DNA from: an uncultured Flavihumibacter sp.
GTDB lineage: Bacteria; Bacteroidota; Bacteroidia; Chitinophagales; Chitinophagaceae
Direction of reading: 5' to 3'
NCBI GenBank assembly: GCA_946481605.1
Contig: CAMLPA010000196.1
Location: 1-6,439 of the forward strand
Length of the DNA: 6,439 bases
Position numbers and translations under genes: made by a program. This document shows, in pieces, positions 1 through 6,025 of this stretch. The notes under the pieces were generated by a model. It saw nothing but the letters and a program-made list of their open reading frames with translations, ran no database searches and was not told where the DNA came from. Position 1 is the stretch's first letter; the number at the start of each line of letters is the position of its first letter.

Positions 1-1
1 T

Positions 2-661
2 TCAGGTGATCGTCCATACCACCACTTCTTCGCCCAGTACTACGCCATGTAGTTGCAATGGGAAGGGCTGCTCTAACATAAAAACGCCATCCATCAACAC
101 ATTCCGGTCGTCCTGAAAACTAAGGGAGCGCACCAGCATCTGTTTGCGGAAATCCACGTTGCCCAGGCCATACCATTTGAACATGGCTTCTTTGGCGCTC
201 CAGATTAATGTGGCGCACAATGCTTCGGGGTCACCGTGAAAAAACGGTAAGGAACCCGCTTTTTTCACCCAGGCATCAAAGTGAACCAGGGCATAAGCAT
301 CCAGGAATTTTCCTTTCAGCTTTACGGTTTTCTCCGTAATCTTTTCCACATCAACCCCCACTCTTCTATCGCGGCTCACCACTACCGCGGCCAGGTTGGC
401 GCAGTGGGAAATGGAGAAATGAAAGGCGTCGCCTGGTAAGAAAGGCTTGCGTGTGGGCGCCACGGCTATTTCGTGCGAAGGAAAATCAGGGAAAAGCTCC
501 TTGAGCAGGTAACGCCCGGCAAGGTGTTGCAAACGCTTCTGCGGGTGCGCGATCTCCCGTTGTACCGAAGCTTTCTGCTGGAAAAATGTTTCTTCCTCGG
601 CAATTTCCCATACTGCAAGCTTTGTTTCCCGCTGCGGTTCTTTAATGAGTATCAGTGGCAT
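2..661 (-). CDS. 4'-phosphopantetheinyl transferase superfamily protein (Sfp/AcpT-like)
   Basis: Predicted to transfer the phosphopantetheine arm of coenzyme A to a conserved serine on acyl- or peptidyl-carrier proteins in the cytoplasm. The 219-residue protein carries the family motifs in order: RKPFL (residues 71-75), FSISHC (82-87), VGVDVE (101-106, where D104 and E106 would bind Mg2+) and WSAKEAMFKWYG (154-165, the W-x-x-K-E-A-x-x-K signature). Its length fits the Sfp/HetI/AcpT group better than the ~120-residue AcpS group. I chose the ATG at 661. The reading frame stays open to 787, but that extension would run into the divergent dcd gene and has no family similarity. The stop is at positions 2-4, so the gene is complete. 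No polyketide or nonribosomal peptide genes are visible nearby, so the target carrier protein (fatty-acid ACP or another) cannot be told from context. Family assignment is strong; substrate is unknown. Confidence 0.93.
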   Translation of the reverse strand: MPLILIKEPQRETKLAVWEIAEEETFFQQKASVQREIAHPQKRLQHLAGRYLLKELFPDFPSHEIAVAPTRKPFLPGDAFHFSISHCANLAAVVVSRDRRVGVDVEKITEKTVKLKGKFLDAYALVHFDAWVKKAGSLPFFHGDPEALCATLIWSAKEAMFKWYGLGNVDFRKQMLVRSLSFQDDRNVLMDGVFMLEQPFPLQLHGVVLGEEVVVWTIT

Positions 662-705
662 AATGAAATTCTTCCGGCAAATTCGGCAATTCCCGGCAAA
701 CGGGG

Positions 706-713
706 TAATATTG
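706..713 (+). promoter_or_regulatory. Candidate -7 promoter element for dcd
   Basis: TAATATTG followed by CA matches the Bacteroidota -7 consensus TAnnTTTG at seven of eight positions. It lies 24 bp upstream of the dcd ATG, inside the 76-bp divergent gap shared with the phosphopantetheinyl transferase. No clear -33 TTTG element is seen at the usual distance. I found no convincing element for the gene on the opposite strand. Confidence 0.4.
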
Positions 714-737
714 CACGAATTATAGAGAACAAGCGGT

Positions 738-1274
738 ATGATTTTATCTGACAAGCGCATCCTGGAAGAAATAGCGAAAGGCACCATTTTAATTGAACCC
801 TACGACAGGAGCAGCCTGGGAAGCAATTCCTACGACGTGCACCTGGGCAAACACCTGGCCACGTACAAAGACACGGAACTGGATGCCCGCAAACACAATA
901 CCATCGAACATTTCGAGATTCCCGAAGAAGGAATCGTGCTGCAGCCAAACGTTCTATACCTCGGCGTTACCGAAGAATACACGGAAACACATGCACATGT
1001 CCCCTTCCTGGAAGGAAAATCATCCACGGGAAGGCTCGGAATAGATATTCATGCCACAGCCGGCAAGGGCGACGTAGGTTTCTGTGGCAACTGGACACTG
1101 GAAATATCCGTGAAACAACCAGTGCGCGTGTACCATGGAATGCCCGTTGGCCAACTCATTTACTTCCCCGTTGAAGGTGAAATTGAAGTAAAATACAACC
1201 AGAAACAAAACGCCAAATACAGCGGCCAACCCAACCGCCCCGTGGAAAGTATGATGTGGAAGAACAAGTTCTAA
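738..1274 (+). CDS. dcd: dCTP deaminase (possibly bifunctional dCTP deaminase/dUTPase)
   Basis: Deaminates dCTP to dUTP, feeding dTMP synthesis; family members are trimers with the dUTPase fold. The 178-residue protein has the N-terminal GSNSYDVHLG segment (28-37), the substrate-binding motif LEGKSSTGRLG (91-101) and the catalytic glutamate in WTLE (E122, equivalent to E. coli E138). S95, R99 and A108 align with E. coli S111, R115 and A124. A C-terminal KYSGQ segment (160-164) ends the protein. The GKSS-GRLG and HATAG segments resemble the bifunctional dCTP deaminase/dUTPase of Mycobacterium tuberculosis more than E. coli Dcd, which has RSSLARLG and VTAHR. Whether it also hydrolyses dUTP cannot be settled by eye. 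The start ATG follows a TAnnTTTG-like promoter, and the protein begins MILSDKRI as expected for Dcd. The TAA stop overlaps the convergent tspO stop by 4 bp. Confidence 0.95.
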   Translation: MILSDKRILEEIAKGTILIEPYDRSSLGSNSYDVHLGKHLATYKDTELDARKHNTIEHFEIPEEGIVLQPNVLYLGVTEEYTETHAHVPFLEGKSSTGRLGIDIHATAGKGDVGFCGNWTLEISVKQPVRVYHGMPVGQLIYFPVEGEIEVKYNQKQNAKYSGQPNRPVESMMWKNKF

Positions 1275-1786
1275 TTTAGCTGCCAGATCGTGAAGTTCAG
1301 AATGGAAGCGAAACTCACCCAACTAATATAAGGTACCAGCAACCAGGCCGCTGTTGAAGATATTTTGCCAAAGCGGAAGATGGTGAGCAGGATCAGCAAC
1401 CAAAGTACAACGATCCAGCCCATCGCGAAGCCTAAGGCATGGAACCTGAAAAAAATCATCGACCAGAAAAAGTTGAACATGAGTTGTACCGCATAAATGT
1501 ACAAAGCGCCTTTTTTACCAGGCGTGCTGTCCGGCTGCTTCCAGATCAGGTACATGGCGATTCCCATTAAAATATAAAGACTCGTCCACACAGGGCCGAA
1601 CAACCAGTTGGGCGGCTGGAACCAGGGTTTGTTCAATGTGCTGTACCAACCCTGTATCTCAGGCGTTGTAAAATAACTGCCGGTAAAGCCAACCGCTAAA
1701 GGAATAAGTAGTGCTATCAATAGTTTCATACTGCCGGTTTGAACAATGTTTGCAAGGTTTGTACCACGGTGCGTGGTCATCATCAT
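1271..1786 (-). CDS. tspO: TspO/MBR family tryptophan-rich sensory protein
   Basis: Integral membrane protein of the TspO/peripheral benzodiazepine receptor family, which binds porphyrins and related ligands and is linked to stress and tetrapyrrole handling. Five hydrophobic helices are visible at about residues 20-40, 62-83, 92-113, 118-138 and 145-168. The signature region between helices 1 and 2 reads LNKPWFQPPNW (51-61) and continues GPVWTSLYILMG. Helix 3 carries NFFWS and helix 5 is rich in aromatic residues. Two starts are plausible. The ATG at 1786 overlaps the upstream stop as ATGA and has GGAAG just upstream, giving 171 residues. The ATG at 1729 gives 152 residues, close to the usual family length, and puts helix 1 at the N-terminus. 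The extra 19 residues are polar and look unlike the family, so the shorter protein may be the real one. It is the second gene of an operon with the DUF3810 gene. Confidence 0.92.
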   Translation of the reverse strand: MMMTTHRGTNLANIVQTGSMKLLIALLIPLAVGFTGSYFTTPEIQGWYSTLNKPWFQPPNWLFGPVWTSLYILMGIAMYLIWKQPDSTPGKKGALYIYAVQLMFNFFWSMIFFRFHALGFAMGWIVVLWLLILLTIFRFGKISSTAAWLLVPYISWVSFASILNFTIWQLN

Positions 1787-2871
1787 ATGGCTTCCAGTCC
1801 GTGCTTCCTGTACCAGGCCATCAGTAACCCGATCACTTCATCATAACTCCGGATACCGGAAGATTGTTCATTCGCCCTGAGATAAGCATCATAGAAGCTG
1901 TCTACCATCGGTTCAAGTACGGACCGGTGTTCATCCAGGAACTTCTTGTAAGCAGCCCTGTCTTTTTTCACCTGGGGATGCGCATTTTCAAGAAATCCTT
2001 TGGCCAGCGCACTATCCCTTCTTCTTAATTCACGCATCCCGTAAAAAAACATATCATAATAGATCGAATACCGGAAGATAGTACTGGGCGATGATTTACA
2101 GGAAAGGTACCCCACGAAATTCGCTTCCGCCTCACTGGAAATACCCACCTGGTGCGCAATCTCATGACAAGCCACGGCAGGTTGGTAGAAATATGGAATG
2201 GTCCGGTTCAGGTGCGCTTCATTCGTGAAAGGATTCAGGTAACCGGAAAAACCGGTATAATTTCCCACCCTTCCAAACAGGGATCTTTTCAGCGACATAT
2301 TATGAAACGCAAGTTCAGGAATAGTCTTCGCCAGCACATTGTATGCTTTCTGTACTTCTGTGCGCATGAAACGCATCTTTTTCAGTGAATCTCGGTGCGC
2401 TTCATTAACCAACCTGGCTTCCACAGTAAGTTTGGAAGAGATTCTTTCCATTACCGTAACCAGTTCGGCCGTTTCATAAGAGTGAACATCCAGCTTTAAT
2501 ACCTCACGCACCCCAAGCCTTGAATAATTCAATCCCCACAACGTATAGAAACAGATATAGATCGTTACAGCGAAACCTCCGGCCTGCTTCAACATCAGTA
2601 TGCCCCATTTTTCAGGTAATTGCCGTTTCAGTATTCTCTTGATCCAGCGCACAAGCCACCATATAACGGTAAGGGGTATCAGCACATACAACGCATCGCC
2701 CAGGCTGAAAGGAAGCCAGCCGAATACGGTACGGAGCAGTCGCGCAAGCGGTGGATAAACCCCATTGGAATAATACCGTTCCACCAACGGATGGTGTACG
2801 GAAAACCATTTGATACCGATGACCAGCACTATTGCCACGATCCATTTCCAGGGGAATTTTCCTTGCTTCAT
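1783..2871 (-). CDS. DUF3810 family membrane protein with zinc-metallopeptidase motif
   Basis: The 362-residue protein has an N-terminal membrane part and a soluble C-terminal part. Hydrophobic segments lie at about residues 10-25, 48-76 and 91-114. The soluble part holds SGYLNPFTNEAHLN (209-222) and ACHEIAHQ (234-241), a classic HExxH zinc site (H236, E237, H240), followed by SSEAEANF (245-252), where E247 or E249 could be the third zinc ligand as in gluzincins. This matches DUF3810, common in Bacteroidota and Firmicutes, for which I know no established substrate. A role as membrane-anchored protease is inferred from the motif alone. I chose the ATG at 2871; an in-frame TTG at 2889 would add six residues but falls at the predicted transcription start. 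It is the first gene of an operon, its stop overlapping the possible tspO start, and it is divergent from the carboxylase gene. Confidence 0.88.
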   Translation of the reverse strand: MKQGKFPWKWIVAIVLVIGIKWFSVHHPLVERYYSNGVYPPLARLLRTVFGWLPFSLGDALYVLIPLTVIWWLVRWIKRILKRQLPEKWGILMLKQAGGFAVTIYICFYTLWGLNYSRLGVREVLKLDVHSYETAELVTVMERISSKLTVEARLVNEAHRDSLKKMRFMRTEVQKAYNVLAKTIPELAFHNMSLKRSLFGRVGNYTGFSGYLNPFTNEAHLNRTIPYFYQPAVACHEIAHQVGISSEAEANFVGYLSCKSSPSTIFRYSIYYDMFFYGMRELRRRDSALAKGFLENAHPQVKKDRAAYKKFLDEHRSVLEPMVDSFYDAYLRANEQSSGIRSYDEVIGLLMAWYRKHGLEAI

Positions 2872-2896
2872 ACCTTTCTGTTCAACCAAGTTGCAA

Positions 2897-2925
2897 CAAA
2901 CTTACAACGCCTTCTGTTGGGAAAA
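2897..2925 (-). promoter_or_regulatory. Candidate promoter of the DUF3810-tspO operon
   Basis: Read on the minus strand, TAAGTTTG (2904-2897) matches the Bacteroidota -7 consensus TAnnTTTG exactly. A TTTT at 2925-2922 sits 17 bp upstream and could be a degenerate -33 TTTG. The expected transcription start lies near 2890, leaving a short leader before the ATG at 2871. The perfect 8-bp palindrome GTTGCAAC (2890-2897) overlaps the start region; it may be an operator or chance. Confidence 0.5.
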
Positions 2926-2972
2926 CCCGTATTTTTAAAAAACTACCTAACATCACAAAGAAATAATGCCGT

Positions 2973-4601
2973 ATGGACATCACTTTTAACCAACAGGAAG
3001 ACACCATGAAACTGGCATTGTCGAAACTACGCCGGCACCTCGACGAAGTTTGTCTGGGTGGCGGTAAGAAAGCCATCGCCAAACAAAAAGAGCGCGGTAA
3101 ACTAACGGCCCGTGAACGCATCGCCTACTTGTGTGACAAAAACGCTCCGGTAGTAGAGATCGGACAACTGGCGGGCTTTGGTATGTACGAAGCCGAAGGC
3201 GGATGCCCTTCGGGCGGTACCGTAGCCGTAATGGCTTATGTGAGCGGACGGCAATGCCTCGTAGTCGCGAACGACCAGACGGTGAAAGCGGGAGCCTGGT
3301 TCCCCATTACAGGCAAGAAGAACCTGCGCTTACAGGAGATCGCCATGGAAAACCACCTGCCCGTTATTTACCTCGTAGACAGCGCAGGTGTTTACCTCCC
3401 GATGCAGGATGAGATTTTCCCCGATAAAGAACATTTTGGAAGAATATTCCGCAACAACGCGAAAATGAGCGCAATGGGCATCACACAGATTGCCGCCGTA
3501 ATGGGTGCCTGCGTAGCTGGTGGTGCATACCTGCCCATCATGAGCGATGAAACCCTGATGGTGACCGGGAAAGGCTCAATTTTCCTTGCCGGCCCCTATC
3601 TCGTAAAAGCTGCCATAGGTGAAGAGGTTGATGCGGAAACATTGGGTGGCGCAGAAACACATACCTCCATATCAGGCATCGCCGATTATAAGTTCGATAC
3701 AGAAGAAGCATGTCTTGACCAGGTGAAGCGGATCATGGATAAGATTGGTGCTCCGGCTAAAGCTTCTTTTGACAGAACCACACCCGTTGCGCCGGGAAAA
3801 AACCCCGAAGAACTGTACGGTGTTTTTCCTTCAGACGGAAGCAAACCCTACGATATGATGGAGGTGATAGAACGGATCGTGGATGCCGGAACCTTCGATG
3901 CATTCAAGTCAGATTACGGCCAGACCATTCTCTGCGGATACGCCCGCATTGATGGATGGGCAGTAGGCATCGTGGCCAACCAGAGAAAGATCGTGAAGAG
4001 CAAGAAAGGTGAAATGCAGATGGGTGGTGTGATCTATAACGACAGCGCCGACAAAGCAGCCAGGTTTATCCAGAATTGTAACCAGAAAACTATACCCCTC
4101 GTTTTTCTCCAGGACGTCACTGGTTTTATGGTGGGTTCCAGGAGCGAGCATTCGGGCATCATCAAAGATGGTGCGAAACTGGTGAACGCTGTGGCCAATT
4201 CCGTAGTGCCTAAAATCACAATCATCATCGGTAACTCTTACGGCGCGGGCAATTATGCCATGTGCGGTAAGGCTTATGATCCGCGTTTCATCTATGCATG
4301 GCCCTCTGCGAAGATCGCGGTGATGGGCGGCGAACAGGCTGCTAAAACATTGTTGCAAATCCAGGTTTCGGCGATGAAGGCCCAAAACAAAACTGTAGCC
4401 CCGGAGGAAGAGAAGGAACTGCTTGATAAGATCAAAGCAAAATATGAAATCCAGACCTCACCCTATTATGCAGCAGCAAGGCTTTGGGTGGATGCAATTA
4501 TTGATCCGATGGATACCCGGAAAGTTATCTCTGAAGGATTATCCGCAGCCAGTCATAACCCGGAAATCGCCCCATTTAAAACAGGGGTATTCCAGGTGTA
4601 G
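2973..4601 (+). CDS. Acyl-CoA carboxylase beta (carboxyltransferase) subunit, methylcrotonoyl-CoA carboxylase type
   Basis: Carboxyltransferase subunit of a biotin-dependent acyl-CoA carboxylase, moving CO2 from biotin on a partner protein to an acyl-CoA. The 542-residue protein has the two crotonase-fold halves expected. The N-terminal half begins with GKLTARERI (42-50) and contains VDSAGVYLP (135-143), FPDKEHFGR (149-157) and the AGGAY oxyanion segment (182-186), then FLAGP (204-208) and GEEVDAETLGGAETH (216-230). The C-terminal half has LQDVTGFMVG (379-388), NSYGAGNYAMCG (421-432) and MGGEQAA (451-457). These match methylcrotonoyl-CoA carboxylase beta better than propionyl- or acetyl-CoA carboxylase beta. 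Relative to human MCCC2 there is an insertion of roughly a dozen residues near 340-352, rich in K and G, that I recall as usual in Bacteroidota homologues. Substrate (methylcrotonoyl-CoA in leucine breakdown, or another) is inferred. I took the first ATG because MDITFNQQED looks like the clade's N-terminus; the ATG at 3006 is the alternative. No biotin carboxylase or biotin carrier gene is in view. Confidence 0.93.
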   Translation: MDITFNQQEDTMKLALSKLRRHLDEVCLGGGKKAIAKQKERGKLTARERIAYLCDKNAPVVEIGQLAGFGMYEAEGGCPSGGTVAVMAYVSGRQCLVVANDQTVKAGAWFPITGKKNLRLQEIAMENHLPVIYLVDSAGVYLPMQDEIFPDKEHFGRIFRNNAKMSAMGITQIAAVMGACVAGGAYLPIMSDETLMVTGKGSIFLAGPYLVKAAIGEEVDAETLGGAETHTSISGIADYKFDTEEACLDQVKRIMDKIGAPAKASFDRTTPVAPGKNPEELYGVFPSDGSKPYDMMEVIERIVDAGTFDAFKSDYGQTILCGYARIDGWAVGIVANQRKIVKSKKGEMQMGGVIYNDSADKAARFIQNCNQKTIPLVFLQDVTGFMVGSRSEHSGIIKDGAKLVNAVANSVVPKITIIIGNSYGAGNYAMCGKAYDPRFIYAWPSAKIAVMGGEQAAKTLLQIQVSAMKAQNKTVAPEEEKELLDKIKAKYEIQTSPYYAAARLWVDAIIDPMDTRKVISEGLSAASHNPEIAPFKTGVFQV

Positions 4602-4693
4602 AAATTTAAGCAATCATTTTACAATACTGATTATCAATTAGATATTTCGGACAATTCAATAAAATAAAACAACTGCTTTTTTATTTCAATCCT

Positions 4694-4701
4694 TAGTTTT
4701 G
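4694..4701 (+). promoter_or_regulatory. Candidate -7 promoter element for rnhA
   Basis: TAGTTTTG is an exact match to the Bacteroidota -7 consensus TAnnTTTG, followed by CC. It lies 22 bp upstream of the rnhA ATG in an AT-rich 122-bp gap. A -33 TTTG is not clear. The element implies rnhA is transcribed on its own rather than only from the carboxylase gene upstream. Confidence 0.5.
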
Positions 4702-4723
4702 CCGCTCAAACGAATACAGCAGA

Positions 4724-5191
4724 ATGACCACTAACCAAATCACGATATACACGGATGGCTCTTCGAGGGGCAATCCCGGGCCCGGAGGATACGGCACCTT
4801 ATTGATGTGGGGTGATAAAGTAAAAGAGCTTTCCCAGGGTTTCCGTAAAACGACCAATAACAGAATGGAACTCTGGGCCGTAATCGCGGGCCTGGAGCAA
4901 TTGAAAAGAACGGATCTTCCAATTGTAATTTATTCCGACAGCCAGTATGTGGTGAACGCGGTTGAAAAAGGCTGGCTGAACGGGTGGATCGCGAACAATT
5001 TTAAGGGGGGGAAGAAGAACCCGGATTTGTGGCGTAAGTATTATGAACTCTCACGTTCATACAGAATACGCTTCGTTTGGGTGAAAGGGCATGCGGATAA
5101 TCCTTACAACAACCGATGTGATGAGTTGGCTACGCGTGCCGCCGATGGCAGGGATTTACTGGTAGATTCTGGGTATGAAGCGGGTGCGTGA
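4724..5191 (+). CDS. rnhA: Ribonuclease HI
   Basis: Endonuclease that cuts the RNA strand of RNA/DNA hybrids, removing R-loops and primers in the cytoplasm. The 155-residue protein matches the E. coli enzyme in length and layout. The catalytic acidic residues are all present: D11 in YTDGSS, E49 in NNRMEL, D72 in YSDSQYV and D133 in RCDELA, with the helper H123 in VKGHAD. The glycine-rich GNPGPGGYG (16-24) follows the first motif. The basic protrusion (about 82-105, KGWLNGW to DLWRKYY) that helps bind substrate in bacterial type 1 enzymes is intact. A run of seven G at 5005-5011 encodes part of this protrusion. The start gives the expected N-terminus and follows a good promoter element. Transcription probably ends at the hairpin 120 bp downstream. 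Confidence 0.97.
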   Translation: MTTNQITIYTDGSSRGNPGPGGYGTLLMWGDKVKELSQGFRKTTNNRMELWAVIAGLEQLKRTDLPIVIYSDSQYVVNAVEKGWLNGWIANNFKGGKKNPDLWRKYYELSRSYRIRFVWVKGHADNPYNNRCDELATRAADGRDLLVDSGYEAGA

Positions 5192-5228
5192 TTTTATAAG
5201 CGTTTCATGGAAGCGGGAGTTGGTTTCT

Positions 5229-5252
5229 CGCAACGGCGCTACGACGCAACGT
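5229..5252. repeat. Three tandem 8-bp units, CGCAACGG-type
   Basis: Three adjacent octamers read CGCAACGG, CGCTACGA and CGCAACGT, consensus CGCWACGN, preceded by TTTCT and followed by TTTTAGG. This layout recalls a CGCAAAGA-type 8-bp tandem motif that I remember from intergenic regions of many bacterial genomes; that link is from memory. It lies in the non-coding gap after rnhA. No open reading frame, tRNA or known RNA is recognised in this gap. Confidence 0.5.
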
Positions 5253-5312
5253 TTTAGGACCTTTTATTCGCTAAGAGACACGTAGACTAATGGAAAATGC
5301 CTGTTGGGCTGT

Positions 5313-5360
5313 ATAAATAAAAATGGGGTATCAAAAAAATTGATACCCCATTTTATTTAT
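5313..5360. terminator. Bidirectional intrinsic terminator between convergent genes
   Basis: A near-perfect inverted repeat. The core stem pairs 5320-5334 with 5340-5354 (15 bp, containing ATGGGGTATCAA) around a loop of five A. After one bulged A at 5319 the pairing continues for six A/T pairs, 5313-5318 with 5355-5360. On both strands the GC core is followed by a T-rich arm, so it can stop rnhA transcripts coming from the left and transcripts of the DUF6580-like gene from the right. Confidence 0.92.
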
Positions 5361-5393
5361 GGATTGATATTCCAAACTTAATACATACTCTAC

Positions 5394-5963
5394 CTACCCT
5401 GCTGTTTCCACCTTCTTTACTTCTTTCATTCCATTGATGAAGAAATACCCGCCAAATAATACTACGGAGAAGAATACTGTAGAAACAAGGCTTCCTTCAT
5501 AAAAAGGAACCGCATCGGTATAACACATCACCAGGCCATCCCATGTTTTAGGGCGATTCAAACCGGCTCCTTCCAGCCATACAAAAAAGTTGGATGCCAG
5601 GAAGAACAGGGTTGGACCAACGATAGTGGCCGCTACTATCTTGAAAACTTTCAGGTCGCGAAGCAGAAAACCGACGAGGGTAAGTCCGGCAAACAGGATA
5701 TAGTTCGTAAACTGTCCTTCATAAAACCCCTGCATGGAAAGCCACCCCTGCGTGTAAGCCAATTCATAAAGCAAATCTGAGATAAACATAGAAAGCAGTG
5801 GGAGCGCAAACGCGAACTTCCTGTCTTTAATAACGGCACCACCAAAAAGCGCCATGGCGATCTGCGGGGCAAAACCAAGCGGACGTTCAGGTACAAGCCG
5901 GTAAAGTGCCGCAAGTACTACCATCACAACAAAAATAACTATGGTGGATCTGTTCAGTTTCAT
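5394..5963 (-). CDS. DUF6580-like small membrane protein, possibly an S-component-like transporter
   Basis: A 189-residue, strongly hydrophobic protein with about six membrane segments, roughly at residues 6-22, 31-46, 49-66, 86-101, 107-126 and 158-177. Conserved-looking stretches are RLVPERP (22-28), APQIAMALFGGA (32-43), SMFISDLLYE (58-67), SNFFVWLEG (124-132) and GLVMCYTDAVPFYEG (143-157). These fit the DUF6580 family as I remember it. The short six-helix layout, with AMALFGG and an S-x-F-x-x-D motif, resembles substrate-binding S components of ECF vitamin transporters. That is an inference and no ECF ATPase or T component is visible. The ATG at 5963 follows an exact -7 element, and the stop lies 33 bp from the shared terminator. 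The short C-terminal tail (about 178-189) is charged. Confidence 0.8.
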   Translation of the reverse strand: MKLNRSTIVIFVVMVVLAALYRLVPERPLGFAPQIAMALFGGAVIKDRKFAFALPLLSMFISDLLYELAYTQGWLSMQGFYEGQFTNYILFAGLTLVGFLLRDLKVFKIVAATIVGPTLFFLASNFFVWLEGAGLNRPKTWDGLVMCYTDAVPFYEGSLVSTVFFSVVLFGGYFFINGMKEVKKVETAG

Positions 5964-5986
5964 GCTTCTGTTTTAACGTTCTGATG

Positions 5987-5994
5987 CAAAAGTA
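5987..5994 (-). promoter_or_regulatory. Candidate -7 promoter element for the DUF6580-like gene
   Basis: On the minus strand TACTTTTG, followed by CA, is an exact match to the Bacteroidota -7 consensus TAnnTTTG, ending 23 bp upstream of the ATG at 5963. A -33 TTTG is not evident. The element lies in the 62-bp gap after manA, so this gene can be transcribed separately from manA even though both face the same way. Confidence 0.55.
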
Positions 5995-6025
5995 ACCAAT
6001 ATTCTTTTCCTTATACCACGTTTTT

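Noticed and set aside
662..787. N-terminal extension of the phosphopantetheinyl transferase frame beyond the ATG at 661
   Set aside because: It would overlap the start of dcd, crosses the shared promoter region and shows no family-like sequence.
473..948. Short open frames on both strands around the start of the transferase and dcd
   Set aside because: They are out-of-frame shadows of the two recognised genes and have no motifs.
1020..1322. 100-codon open frame antisense to dcd, crossing into tspO
   Set aside because: Overlaps two well-supported genes and shows no family motif.
2620..3009. 129-codon open frame antisense to DUF3810 and across the divergent promoter
   Set aside because: Spans the intergenic region and two real genes; composition is not protein-like.
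3909..4385. 158-codon open frame antisense to the carboxylase gene
   Set aside because: It lies wholly inside a strongly conserved gene, has no recognisable domain and is rich in H, R and C as expected of a shadow frame.
4662..4686. A/T-only inverted repeat AAATAAAA / TTTTATTT as terminator of the carboxylase gene
   Set aside because: No G/C pairs in the stem and a 9-base loop make a stable hairpin unlikely; low-complexity sequence explains it.
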